Source: Thermoguttaceae bacterium
GTDB lineage: Bacteria; Planctomycetota; Planctomycetia; Pirellulales; Thermoguttaceae
Direction of reading: 5' to 3'
Assembly (NCBI GenBank): GCA_028694795.1
Contig: JAQVKF010000016.1
Span: forward strand, 1 to 34,515
Length of the DNA stretch: 34,515 bases
A program made the translations under genes and the position numbers. Below the pieces are notes generated by a model, which worked only from the letters and a program-made list of their open reading frames with translations, searched no databases and was not told the origin of the DNA. Numbering within the stretch: the stretch's first letter is position 1; each line of letters starts with the position of its first letter. Of the stretch, positions 6,084 to 15,417 are shown piece by piece.

Positions 6084-8465
6084 ATGAATCATCGTACCGC
6101 TGCATTGCGCCAAAAAAGTCTCGACACCCTGCCTTCGCTCACTGCCGAACGCGCTCGAATTGTGACCGGGTTCTATCAAGCGAATGACGGATTATATAGC
6201 ATTCCTGTGATGCGGGCCAAATGTTATTACGAAATCTGCGCTGAAAAAGCGATTTATCTTGGCGATGACGAGCTGATTGTGGGAGAACGCGGGCCTGCGC
6301 CGAAAGTGACTCCGACGTTTCCAGAGCTGACGTGTCACAGCGTGGACGATCTTCAAATTCTCAACAGCCGCCCGAAAACTTGGTACCATACGACCCCATC
6401 GGAAATCGAAACCTATGAGAAACTCGTGATTCCATATTGGCGTCATCGCACGATGCGTGATCGCATTTTCGAACGGCTCGAACCTGCGTGGCTTGACTGT
6501 TACGCGGCGGGAATTTTTACCGAATTTATGGAACAACGTGCTCCAGGACATACCGTCGCAGACGGTAAAATCTATCGAAAAGGATTGCACGAATTCCAAC
6601 GTGAAATTGACATTGCGATCCGAAATCTCGATTGGTGTAGTGATCCCCATGCTTATGAACGCCATGAACAACTCACCGCGATGCGCATTGCGTGCGACGC
6701 GTTAATCCTGTTTGCCGCACGTCACGCCGAGTTGGCCGAACAACGCGCGGCGTCCGAAACGAATCCTCAACGACGTGCGGAATTACTGAAAATCGCCGAC
6801 GTTTGCCGACATGTGCCCGCCGAAGCTCCTCGCGATTTCCACGAAGCGATCCAAATGTATTGGTTTTGCCACCTCGCGGTCATTACCGAACTCAATGGTT
6901 GGGATTCGTTCAGTCCTGGACATTTGGATCAACATTTATGGCCGTTTTATCAAGAAGGGTTGGCCGACGGTACGCTGACGCCGGAATCGGCTCGCGAACT
7001 GCTCGAATGTTTTTTCATTAAATTCAACAATCATCCCGCGCCGCCGAAGGTCGGGGTCACCGCGGAAGAAAGCGGTACTTATACCGATTTTGCGAATCTG
7101 AATCTCGCCGGTCTGCAACGCGACGGAAGTGACGGCTCGAACGCGCTGACGCATATGCTACTCGATATGATCGAAGAAATGCATCTGCTGCAACCGAGTA
7201 GTAATTTGCAGCTCTCTCGCAAAACGCCGGAAACGGTTCTCAAACATACGCTACGTGTGCTTCGAAATGGTTACGGTTTCCCGTCGATTTTTAATGCGGA
7301 TGCCGTCATTGAGGAACAACTGCGGCAAGGGAAAACGATCGAAGATGCTCGCGAAGGCGGATGCAGTGGTTGTGTCGAAACGGGTGCTTTCGGCAAAGAG
7401 GCCTACATTTTGACCGGCTATTTTAATCTCGTCAAAATTCTGGAAATCACGCTCCACAATGGACGCGATCCCCGTACGGGAAAACAACTCGGTCCGCAAA
7501 CGGGGGATTCTGAACAGATGAACACATTTGACGATTTATTCAAGGCGTTCTACCAACAGGTTTCTCATTTTCTGGAAATCAAAATGCGTGGAAATCGTCT
7601 GATCGAACAGATGTACGCACAACTGATGCCCGCTCCCTTTCTGTCGGTCATCACGGACGATTGTATTCAAAAGGGACGTGATTACAATGCCGGCGGAGCA
7701 AGGTACAATAATAATTATGTACAGTTCGTCGGTATCGGTTCGCTTACCGATTCGTTGGCCGCCGTCGCCCAAATGGTGTATACAGATAAACAGTGCACGC
7801 TTGTTGAACTTATCCGTGAATTGGACGCCAATTTTATGGAAAATGAACCACTACGTCAACGTTTGCTGCATCGAATGCCCAAATATGGGAATGACGATGA
7901 CCGAGCGGACGAGCTGATGCGGCGTTGTTTTCAACTCTGTTTTGAATTGCTGGACGGTCGTCCGAATTGCAAGGGCGGAGCTTATCGGATTGAAATGCTG
8001 CCGACGACATGCCATGTTTATTTTGGCAGCGTGACTGGTGCGACGCCGGATGGACGGTTCGCGGGGGTACCGCTCTCCGAAGGTATTTCGCCCGTTCAGG
8101 GGGCGGATCGTGAGGGACCGACGGCGGTCATTCGCAGCGTTTCGAAAATGGATCAATTAAAAGCTGGTGGAACGCTTTTGAATATGAAGTTGACCCCATC
8201 GCTTGTGGCCGATGAACGTGGCGTCGAACAGTGGAGCCATTTGGTGCGCACTTATTTCTTAATGGACGGGCATCATGTACAATTCAATGTGGTACGTGCC
8301 GAACAGCTGCGTGCGGCACAGTGTGAACCGGAAAAATATCGTGATTTGATCGTTCGTGTCGCGGGATACAGCGACTATTTTTGCGATCTCTCCGAGGCGC
8401 TGCAGGAGGAAATGATCCAACGAACGGAACATGAAGGATTCGGCGGATGCGCGTGCGGTGATTGA
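6084..8465 (+). CDS. Glycyl radical enzyme, trans-4-hydroxy-L-proline dehydratase (HypD)-like
   Basis: A 793-residue cytoplasmic, oxygen-sensitive glycyl radical enzyme. The catalytic thiyl site is SGCVETG with Cys430 and Glu432. CVE is the pattern of dehydratase/lyase-type members, and the flanking ETGAFGKEAYILTGYFN resembles HypD more than choline lyase or glycerol dehydratase (which have CVEP). ELNGWDSFSPGHLDQH and GHTVADGKIYRKG also fit HypD. The radical glycine is Gly761 in RVAGYSDYF near the C-terminus. The protein ends in an unusual Cys-bearing tail GFGGCACGD. No radical-SAM activating enzyme is present in the window, so it must be activated from elsewhere. It is the first gene of a co-directional block with the HzsA-related and UroD-like genes. 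Superfamily is certain; substrate is not. A weak GAAG lies upstream of ATG 6084. Confidence 0.85.
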   Translation: MNHRTAALRQKSLDTLPSLTAERARIVTGFYQANDGLYSIPVMRAKCYYEICAEKAIYLGDDELIVGERGPAPKVTPTFPELTCHSVDDLQILNSRPKTWYHTTPSEIETYEKLVIPYWRHRTMRDRIFERLEPAWLDCYAAGIFTEFMEQRAPGHTVADGKIYRKGLHEFQREIDIAIRNLDWCSDPHAYERHEQLTAMRIACDALILFAARHAELAEQRAASETNPQRRAELLKIADVCRHVPAEAPRDFHEAIQMYWFCHLAVITELNGWDSFSPGHLDQHLWPFYQEGLADGTLTPESARELLECFFIKFNNHPAPPKVGVTAEESGTYTDFANLNLAGLQRDGSDGSNALTHMLLDMIEEMHLLQPSSNLQLSRKTPETVLKHTLRVLRNGYGFPSIFNADAVIEEQLRQGKTIEDAREGGCSGCVETGAFGKEAYILTGYFNLVKILEITLHNGRDPRTGKQLGPQTGDSEQMNTFDDLFKAFYQQVSHFLEIKMRGNRLIEQMYAQLMPAPFLSVITDDCIQKGRDYNAGGARYNNNYVQFVGIGSLTDSLAAVAQMVYTDKQCTLVELIRELDANFMENEPLRQRLLHRMPKYGNDDDRADELMRRCFQLCFELLDGRPNCKGGAYRIEMLPTTCHVYFGSVTGATPDGRFAGVPLSEGISPVQGADREGPTAVIRSVSKMDQLKAGGTLLNMKLTPSLVADERGVEQWSHLVRTYFLMDGHHVQFNVVRAEQLRAAQCEPEKYRDLIVRVAGYSDYFCDLSEALQEEMIQRTEHEGFGGCACGD

Positions 8466-8694
8466 TTGATTGATTGATGTACGGTGGCCACCAATGGCAT
8501 AAATCCCATCAGTGGTATAAAGTTCACCGATGATACAAAGGCCACCAATCAGATTGTCTCTTTTTTTAGGAAATCAGCATGAACGCCAAAGCGATTCCGA
8601 AAAAACGATCGCTTTGGAGAACGCCTCGGTCCAATAAAATCAGCATGACTACCGGATGAAATAACATTTATATCACAACTAAGAAGGGGAAATT
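8466..8694 (+). repeat. Leader region with ATTG repeats, degenerate short repeats and a 10-bp hairpin
   Basis: Right after the stop come four ATTG/GATT units. Then imperfect copies of a roughly 18-20-base motif follow (CCACCAATGGCATAAA, ATCAGTGGTATAAA, CACCGATGATACAAA, CCACCAATCAG). A perfect 10-bp hairpin CCAAAGCGAT / ATCGCTTTGG with a 12-nt loop spans 8586-8617. The hairpin lies inside a 26-codon frame (8579-8659) that has AGGA eight bases upstream and a basic product. This could be a leader peptide with attenuation for the gene at 8695, or chance. No T-run follows the hairpin. Confidence 0.35.
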
Positions 8695-11600
8695 ATGATG
8701 GGAATCCGCACAGGAATACTGTATTTTTGGATACTCATTGGAACTTTTTGCAGCCCCACGTTCGCGGATATCTCATGGTCTCCCATTTCTGTTCCTGCGC
8801 CTCCGATGATTTCTGGGGATGGTGTGCAAAAGTCCTCGTTAGAAGCGGAGCGAACCAACGCGTTTGGGATGCGGAATCTGGCTTTAGGTGAAAAAGCGGT
8901 TGCGTCAGCGTCGTCTTCACTCGACGGATATCCCATTCATCAGGTCGCCCATTTGAATGACGGACAGCTCGGAAATGACGCGAGTTGGGTCAGCGGCGGC
9001 GAACCGTCTTGGGCGCAGATTGATTTGGGTGACGTTTATTGGATTTGCGAAGTCGCTCTGGGAAACGACACTTCCGGACAGTATAGCGATCGTAGCATGA
9101 CCGATTGGTCGATTCAGGTGGCTACGCAATCGGTGGAAAACCCCGCGTCGTGGAGGCGGGTCGCGCCGCGTGATCCGAAACCATCGCCCGTGTCGCATCG
9201 TACGCTCTTTCGATTTGAACCAGTACAAGCAAGATATGTACGTGTTGCTATCGGCGGGAATATCGGCGGGGCCGCCCGAATTGATGAAATCGAAGTGTAT
9301 GGACGTTCAGAGCCGATTACGGCGGAAGAAATCGGGATCCAAACCGAAGAGAATCTCCTGAAACAGCCTGTGCATTCGATCACGCTGGATGAAAACGCGA
9401 TGAATCGTGAGTGGTTGCGAGCGGTGGTCGATGAGGAATACGCTTGGCTCAAGGCGTTCGGACGCGCGGATCTTGATCCCGGCTTGGTGAATACGCCTTA
9501 CCCCAAACGTAAATTTCCTTGCCACGTCGATGACGATGTGACTACTCTGGTACGATCAAAGTTGGTCCCCGTGCTTGATGGGGTTATTGACGAGGAGGAA
9601 TGGGCGACCACGTCCACAGGCGTCGTGACCGTTGCAAGCCCGTCGGACGATTTTGAAACGGGGGCGTTGGTCGAATATACCGGACGTTTAACGCTTTGCG
9701 ATACAGCGGACGGTTCTTTTTTATATGGCGCAATCCAGACAAATCGACTTCTTAGTGTACATATTGCCACGCTCCAAACACCGGCGGAACAGGATCGACA
9801 CGGAGGAGTCCTCTGTCTGAATGCCGATGGAACGAAACTCGTTTTGCGGGATTACGGACGCGCGGAAGCGGACCCGCTGCGGGAAACTCCACTCGATTCA
9901 TCAATCAATGCGGACAAAACAGCGTTTGAGTTCCGGATTCCGCTCCAACAACCGAATGTGAGCGGAGCGGAACATGGTGTTCGACTCGGTTTGGGAATCG
10001 GTGGTCGATATACGACTCACACCGGCCATCCGGTGACATTTTGGCCAGGTAATGTCGCCGTCACGAAGGTGCGCGATGGATTTGATCAACGAAATGGAGC
10101 ATTTGTATATCGGTTGACCAATTTATCCGAGCACCCCATCGTGATTTCCTACCGAAATGATTCGTTTTTCGAAGAGGTACGATTATTCCCGGAGGTGGTA
10201 CATAAACTGAGTGTCACGCCGCAAAATGGTCCGATTGGTCCGGAATTTTTCGATGGGTTGACGTTCCATCTAAGCGATGCGACACAGGTGACGCTCCATC
10301 CGTTCTGTTATTCTCCGGTACGACGAACGTGGACACTTCTCGACTCGCTCATTCCGCGGCATGAGTTGCCCATTTCCGAGGGCGAACGGGCAGTGTGGCG
10401 GCAGAAATACGACGTCGCGGGTAATGATCGTGAGCGATTTCGGGAAGTTCGGGAATTAAAGCGGCGAGTTTTCCTTTCGCTTTCGGAAGCGGCACCGATT
10501 GGAAAAATCCTATTCGAAAAACGATATCCACTTGAACCGACGCACAATTACAGCGACTATTTTGATTCGACTTGGCGGAGCGGTGGTGGAATTTACACGC
10601 TGACAATTCCTCAATTGGAGGGGACGTTTGTGCCGCAAAAAGCCGCGTTGACCGAGCTTTTTGCCACAACGGGAATGTCGCGGCATCCGTCGCTCAGTTT
10701 CGACGCAACGAAAATCTACTTTACAAATCGACGCGCGTATGATGATTTTTGGCACGTGATGGAGATGAACGCCGACGGAAGCGAAGTGCGGCAATTGACC
10801 GATGGGCCATTCCACGATCTCTGGCCCACACCCTTGCCCGACGGGGGGTTGGCCATGATCTCGACGCGATGCCGCCAAAAATTTTTGTGTTGGCGACCTC
10901 AGGCCTCCGTGTTGTATCGAATGGATCCGAACGATCCGATGAATCTCGATTCCATGAAACCGCTTTCATTTGCCAATCTGACCGAATGGGCACCCTCGGT
11001 AACACATGATGGACGGATCCTTTGGACGCGAAGCGAATACCAAGACAAAGGGGCCGATTACGGACATACGCTTTGGACGATGCGTCCGGATGGCACGATG
11101 CCGGAGTTGACGTTTGGTAACACGATCCCGTTGCCGCAAGGGTTTGCGAATGGGCGTGAAATTCCCGATTCCAATCTGTTGGCGGCAACGATGATTTCCC
11201 ACTTCGGCGACCTCAACGGACCGGTGGCGATTCTCGATCTCGATCGCGGTCGTTATGATCCTGAGGCGATTTCGACTGTGACGCCCGAAGTGCCATGGCC
11301 CGGTCAATGGGCACGGTGCGAAACGTTCCGCGAACCCTATCCTATCTCGAAAAATTTGATCCTTGTAAGCCATTCCTCACGTGATCGATTTGGTATTTTT
11401 CTGATCGACCGTTCAGGAAACCGTGAACTTTTGTATACAGATTCGGATGAGCCAATTGGTTCCATGTGTCCGATTCCGTTTCGAGCGGTGTCTGTGCCGC
11501 CGGTGATGACTGGTGCGATGGATGGCGAGATGGCGAAAGCGGATGTGGGTGAATTTTTTGTGGAAAATGTCTATGCGGGTCTGGGATTGCCATTGCCGTC

Positions 11601-12408
11601 GCAGGGGGGACCGACGGCGAAATATCTGCGAATTTGCCAGGAAGTGCGTCACACGTTGGATCAAAATGCGGATGGAACGTATCGTTCGGACCATGATCCA
11701 TTCATGGAATTTTACGCCTCGCCGGTGGATCTCGTTTCGGGACCATATGGTTGGACCTCTTATGTAGCGAAAGCGTCGTGGGGATTGGCGACGGTTGAAT
11801 CGGATGGTTCGGCTCGATTCACCGCTCCGGCGGGTAAAGTGCTTTATTTTGAGCTGTTGGACGAAGATTTTAATGAAATTCAACGGATGCGTAGTGTGGT
11901 TCAGCTTCAACCGGGCGAAACACGGGGATGTGTCGGTTGTCATGAAGACCGTCGTGAGTCGCCGATTCCTAAACTGGCGGCCCCGATGGCGATGCAACGC
12001 GAACCGGAATCGCTTGTCGCGGAACCGTGGGGAGTCGGCGCGTTCGATTATCAAAAAGTGGTACAGCCGGTGCTGGATCGTCGATGTGTGTCGTGTCATG
12101 CGACCGGTTCGCCGATTGACCTCAGCGGAGTGCGTGACGCGGATCATATTCCAGCTTCGTACAAAACGCTTATTCGAGGTGGATATATCCATCATTTTGA
12201 TTGGCAATGGCAGGGCGGCGTTCCCACCAAAGCGGAACCGCTCTCGTTCGGCACGGTGAAAAGCCGGTTGTGGCCGATTCTGGAAGACGCGAACCATCGG
12301 GAGACCCCGCTGACCGAAGAAGAAAAGCGAGCGATCCGCTGTTGGACCGATTTATCCTGTCCATTGTGGCCCGATTATGTCCAACGCAGTTTAAGAAAAG
12401 ACGATTAA
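8695..12408 (+). CDS. HzsA-related secreted multidomain c-type cytochrome
   Basis: A 1237-residue exported protein. Residues 1-24 are a Sec signal ending SPTFA. Residues about 61-175 form an F5/8 type C (discoidin) domain (NLALGEKAVASASSS to RIDEIEVYG). Around 290-480 is a CBM9-like beta-sandwich (VLDGVIDEEEW). Around 670-950 lie TolB/WD-like propeller blades (HPSLSFDATKIYFTNR, MNADGSEVRQLTDG). The C-terminus has two haem c motifs, CVGCH at 1079-1083 and CVSCH at 1131-1135. This order matches proteins annotated as HzsA-related, after the hydrazine synthase alpha subunit; it does not imply anammox. GAAGGGG precedes ATG 8695. Likely a periplasmic or cell-surface haem protein that binds a carbohydrate. 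It follows the glycyl radical enzyme and precedes the methyltransferase in the same direction. Confidence 0.82.
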   Translation: MMGIRTGILYFWILIGTFCSPTFADISWSPISVPAPPMISGDGVQKSSLEAERTNAFGMRNLALGEKAVASASSSLDGYPIHQVAHLNDGQLGNDASWVSGGEPSWAQIDLGDVYWICEVALGNDTSGQYSDRSMTDWSIQVATQSVENPASWRRVAPRDPKPSPVSHRTLFRFEPVQARYVRVAIGGNIGGAARIDEIEVYGRSEPITAEEIGIQTEENLLKQPVHSITLDENAMNREWLRAVVDEEYAWLKAFGRADLDPGLVNTPYPKRKFPCHVDDDVTTLVRSKLVPVLDGVIDEEEWATTSTGVVTVASPSDDFETGALVEYTGRLTLCDTADGSFLYGAIQTNRLLSVHIATLQTPAEQDRHGGVLCLNADGTKLVLRDYGRAEADPLRETPLDSSINADKTAFEFRIPLQQPNVSGAEHGVRLGLGIGGRYTTHTGHPVTFWPGNVAVTKVRDGFDQRNGAFVYRLTNLSEHPIVISYRNDSFFEEVRLFPEVVHKLSVTPQNGPIGPEFFDGLTFHLSDATQVTLHPFCYSPVRRTWTLLDSLIPRHELPISEGERAVWRQKYDVAGNDRERFREVRELKRRVFLSLSEAAPIGKILFEKRYPLEPTHNYSDYFDSTWRSGGGIYTLTIPQLEGTFVPQKAALTELFATTGMSRHPSLSFDATKIYFTNRRAYDDFWHVMEMNADGSEVRQLTDGPFHDLWPTPLPDGGLAMISTRCRQKFLCWRPQASVLYRMDPNDPMNLDSMKPLSFANLTEWAPSVTHDGRILWTRSEYQDKGADYGHTLWTMRPDGTMPELTFGNTIPLPQGFANGREIPDSNLLAATMISHFGDLNGPVAILDLDRGRYDPEAISTVTPEVPWPGQWARCETFREPYPISKNLILVSHSSRDRFGIFLIDRSGNRELLYTDSDEPIGSMCPIPFRAVSVPPVMTGAMDGEMAKADVGEFFVENVYAGLGLPLPSQGGPTAKYLRICQEVRHTLDQNADGTYRSDHDPFMEFYASPVDLVSGPYGWTSYVAKASWGLATVESDGSARFTAPAGKVLYFELLDEDFNEIQRMRSVVQLQPGETRGCVGCHEDRRESPIPKLAAPMAMQREPESLVAEPWGVGAFDYQKVVQPVLDRRCVSCHATGSPIDLSGVRDADHIPASYKTLIRGGYIHHFDWQWQGGVPTKAEPLSFGTVKSRLWPILEDANHRETPLTEEEKRAIRCWTDLSCPLWPDYVQRSLRKDD

Positions 12409-12416
12409 AAACCGAT

Positions 12417-12506
12417 ATGGATACGACGGATGAAAAGTCGGCATGTTGTCCCATTGGCCGCGGTTCACGGGACGAGGTAAGCGTATCCGATGACAAAAAG
12501 GTATAA
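12417..12506 (+). CDS. Possible 29-residue Cys-Cys peptide
   Basis: A short frame between the HzsA-related and UroD-like genes, starting MDTTDEKSACCPIGRG and ending DDKKV. It ends a few bases before the ribosome binding site of the next gene, so it could be translationally linked. The ACCPxGRG segment recalls the N-terminus of some formylglycine-generating-enzyme-like proteins, but nothing else of that family follows. No clear Shine-Dalgarno sequence was seen. It may be a remnant, a small peptide, or chance. Confidence 0.22.
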   Translation: MDTTDEKSACCPIGRGSRDEVSVSDDKKV

Positions 12507-12521
12507 AAGAGGATTTATCCG

Positions 12522-13544
12522 ATGAATGGTTATCAGCGAGTGATGCACTGTCTGTGTGGCGAACCCACCGATCGACTTCCAGCGATGCCGATTACGATGA
12601 TGTTTGCCGCACAGACGTTGGGTGTGTCCTATGGTCAATACGCGTCTGACTATCGCACTTTGGTGGAAGCCCAGTTAGTCGTGGCGAACCGTTACGATTT
12701 TGACCACGTTTCGGCGATTTCTGACCCCGCGCGTGAGGCTGCCGATTGTGGTGCCGCGGTTCATTTTTATGATGACCAGCCGCCCGCTCTCGATGAAGAA
12801 CATTCACTGCTTGCGGATAAATCGACGCTGCTCCAATTGCGTGCGCCCGATCCGATGGGTGGTGGACGGATGTACGATCGTGTTCAGGCGGTACGTCTGC
12901 TGAGCGAACGTGCCAAGGGTGAGAAATGGATCGAAGGTTGGGTGGAAGGCCCCTGTGCGGAGGCGGCTGATTTACGCGGTATCAATCGGTTGATGCTCGA
13001 TTTTGGTGATGATCCCACGTTTGTAAACGATCTGTTTGAATTTGTGCTCCAGATGGCCATATCCTTCGCCAAAGTGCAAATAGAAGCAGGAGCGGATATT
13101 CTTGGGCTGGGCGACGCTGCCGCGTCGCTTGTCGGACCAAGACTCTATCGTAAATTTGTATACCCATATGAAAAACGTCTTGTCGAAGCGATTCATGCAA
13201 TGGGAGGACGTGTACGTTTGCACATTTGTGGCAATACAAATAAAATTCAGCCGGAAATGGCGACGCTCGGTTGCGAAGTGGTCGATCTCGATTTTATGGT
13301 TCCATTGGCGACCGCACGCGCCGCCGCAAACGCCGCGAATTGTCCGCAAATTTACGCGGGAAATATCGATCCCGTACAAGTCGTCCGCAATGGAACGCCG
13401 GAGGGTATTTACGTGGCTCTCAAAAACTGTTTTGAAGAAGCTGGACGCAAAGGGTACATCGTTGCCGCGGGATGCGAAATTCCGCGAGATACGCCTGCCG
13501 CAAATGTTCACTCACTTATCGAATTCGCCAAATCACACTCGTAA
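12522..13544 (+). CDS. Uroporphyrinogen decarboxylase-family corrinoid/zinc methyltransferase (MtaA-like)
   Basis: A 340-residue cytoplasmic TIM-barrel protein of the UroD/MtaA superfamily. The zinc site of methyltransferase members is visible: His234 and Cys236 in LHICGNT, and Cys318 in AAGCEIPRDTP. These ligands separate it from true UroD, which lacks them. Other family marks are the N-terminal RVMHCLCGEPTDRLP and IEAGADILGLGDAAASLVGPRLYRKF. It probably moves a methyl group between a corrinoid protein and an acceptor thiol, but no corrinoid protein is encoded here. AGAGGA lies 8 bases before the ATG. It is last in the co-directional block, and its 3' end overlaps the convergent anti-sigma-like gene by 29 bases. 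Confidence 0.85.
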   Translation: MNGYQRVMHCLCGEPTDRLPAMPITMMFAAQTLGVSYGQYASDYRTLVEAQLVVANRYDFDHVSAISDPAREAADCGAAVHFYDDQPPALDEEHSLLADKSTLLQLRAPDPMGGGRMYDRVQAVRLLSERAKGEKWIEGWVEGPCAEAADLRGINRLMLDFGDDPTFVNDLFEFVLQMAISFAKVQIEAGADILGLGDAAASLVGPRLYRKFVYPYEKRLVEAIHAMGGRVRLHICGNTNKIQPEMATLGCEVVDLDFMVPLATARAAANAANCPQIYAGNIDPVQVVRNGTPEGIYVALKNCFEEAGRKGYIVAAGCEIPRDTPAANVHSLIEFAKSHS

Positions 13545-15417
13545 TGAATGGAAAATCTCCATCGGCGGACCAACATGGCGTATGTATGATCGAAACTACA
13601 TGGATATACAAAATGGTGGCTGGTGGCGACATGATCGCTCCGGTGGACAGGACGAACGTTTCAAGTACGGTTGCCGTGAGGTCTTTGGTGAGTGTGTAAG
13701 GTTTTCCGGCGGCGTTTTCATTGGCGGTAACATCTCCGTTGGCGACGGCTTGGGCGATCTTCGAGCGTGCGAGTCCGGATTCCCGGTACAGAGCCGGAGC
13801 CTCGTTCGTTTCCTCTTTGGGGGCGGGGGTTGTCGTGCACGGTGAATCGCCGAGTGGAACCTGTGCGGTATCCATATCGTGCGTCATCGTTTCCGTTTGG
13901 GGAATTTCACATTGGGGAACTTCACTGCCGCGATTTGCCATTCTACTGGAAAATGTCATAGGCTCCTGCATTTCATCACGGCGTCTTGGTGTAGATCTCA
14001 TCATCCCCATACCACTCATGCCGCGGCCCATATCGGACGTGCCGGCAATCGAATCATCCGGTAGTTGTTCACTTCCGCTTCCGCCCGGCATATATTCCTT
14101 TTTATCCGATTGATTCTTATCCGATTCTTCGCTCTCGTCCATTGCGGTATTTGTCGCTGTCTCGAGCGAAAGTGGTTTATTGCGTGGAGAATCCACTCCC
14201 AGATCCGGTGATGGAATCGCATTTCGTACACTATACATTATTCCATTTGATACGGCTCGTGAACCGGAAAAATCGACCGCCTGCTTCGATAACTCCTGAG
14301 GAGCCGCCGAGCGTTTCTCGGGAGCTTCAGAGGTAGAATCGAGAGACTTGGCTTCGACCGGCGTTGCGGCCAACGTGCGTGGAGGTGGCACCGACTGGGC
14401 TTGCACATCAAAATGTGAGCTATCCGACGCATCCATCGTGCCGCGCGAGGCCCCCAACTGTAGCGGCATCGCACTGGACATGGCGGGCTGCGGGCAAGGC
14501 ATCGGAGCGGCGGCCATGCTGGGCGTCGTATCTATTTCTCCTATGGTAGCAGTCGTTTCCGCCATATTCATGACTCTCGCAGCACCTTTATCTATCGCCT
14601 CTGTGTCATCCGCCGTGCTCATCATATCAGCCACGTTTTGCGATTCTGTTGTACCTTTTACATCCGCCGCAGGCAATCCCGCAGAGACTGACTCACTTGG
14701 AGCGAGGCGGCTCTGTGGTGTCGAGGTCAAGGCGGCCGTATCCATTTGGTCTCGGGATGAACGAAGGGGGGTGTTGGCCGCTTGTTCATGGGCAGTGGCG
14801 ACTACCGAGTCCGCCGTGCTGACCGAGTTTGAGTGGGCGATGATTCTTGGTTGTGACTGTCCCATCTCGTTTGAAAACATCACCCAGCTGATTCCCGCCA
14901 ACACGGTGCACGCAAGAAGCAACATACTGGTCAAACGTACCGTTCGAAACCAGGAACGATCCGCAAATTGGCGGCTCCAACCGAATTTTCGCGAAACCGA
15001 AGCAGACTCTGCTGTGGTTTGGACCGGTTGCACTGGGACAGAATCGACAGTACCATTCGCCGATTTTTTTCCATCTGCTAAATCTTCCAAATCGAACTCG
15101 TTTACTTCATCCGGCTCATTTTCATTGTGTTCGCTATTTACGGCATCTCCACTGTTTGATGCGTCTGTCCCATGAGGAGACTGTGCAGTCTCGCGCATTC
15201 GTCGGGCCGCATTCGCCAAAATTGTCGCCGTGAGGTCTATCGGCATCGGCACGAGCGGCAACGCTTGAATGGATTCGCTCACCGCGCGCAATGACTGTAC
15301 CAGAGCCGCCGCTTCTGCATTGGTATCGACCAGGCTTTCAATCCGCGCCTGCTCATCGGGCATCAGTTCTCCATCAAGGTAGGCACTGAATAGCTCATTT
15401 TCTGGTACAGGTTTCAT
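13516..15417 (-). CDS. Membrane anti-sigma-like protein with a very long low-complexity outer domain
   Basis: Encoded just after an ECF sigma gene and probably its membrane-bound regulator. The track begins at a GTG (15483); ATG 15417 gives MKPVPENELFSAYLDGEL, the typical start of planctomycete anti-sigma proteins, with AAGGAG about 15 bases upstream. The product has 633 residues. Residues 1-75 form the sigma-binding-type helix bundle; the HxxxCxxC zinc motif is absent. Residues about 80-150 are an acidic linker, and 160-182 one membrane helix (LTSMLLLACTVLAGISWVMF). The remainder is a Ser/Ala/Pro/Met-rich region outside the membrane. The C-terminus ends in an odd hydrophobic stretch running into the UroD-like gene, so a late frameshift is possible. 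Confidence 0.7.
   Translation of the reverse strand: MKPVPENELFSAYLDGELMPDEQARIESLVDTNAEAAALVQSLRAVSESIQALPLVPMPIDLTATILANAARRMRETAQSPHGTDASNSGDAVNSEHNENEPDEVNEFDLEDLADGKKSANGTVDSVPVQPVQTTAESASVSRKFGWSRQFADRSWFRTVRLTSMLLLACTVLAGISWVMFSNEMGQSQPRIIAHSNSVSTADSVVATAHEQAANTPLRSSRDQMDTAALTSTPQSRLAPSESVSAGLPAADVKGTTESQNVADMMSTADDTEAIDKGAARVMNMAETTATIGEIDTTPSMAAAPMPCPQPAMSSAMPLQLGASRGTMDASDSSHFDVQAQSVPPPRTLAATPVEAKSLDSTSEAPEKRSAAPQELSKQAVDFSGSRAVSNGIMYSVRNAIPSPDLGVDSPRNKPLSLETATNTAMDESEESDKNQSDKKEYMPGGSGSEQLPDDSIAGTSDMGRGMSGMGMMRSTPRRRDEMQEPMTFSSRMANRGSEVPQCEIPQTETMTHDMDTAQVPLGDSPCTTTPAPKEETNEAPALYRESGLARSKIAQAVANGDVTANENAAGKPYTLTKDLTATVLETFVLSTGAIMSPPATILYIHVVSIIHTPCWSADGDFPFITSVIWRIR

Noticed and set aside
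5761-6087. 108-codon ORF before the glycyl radical enzyme
   Set aside because: It contains the promoter, has no family features, and its composition looks random.
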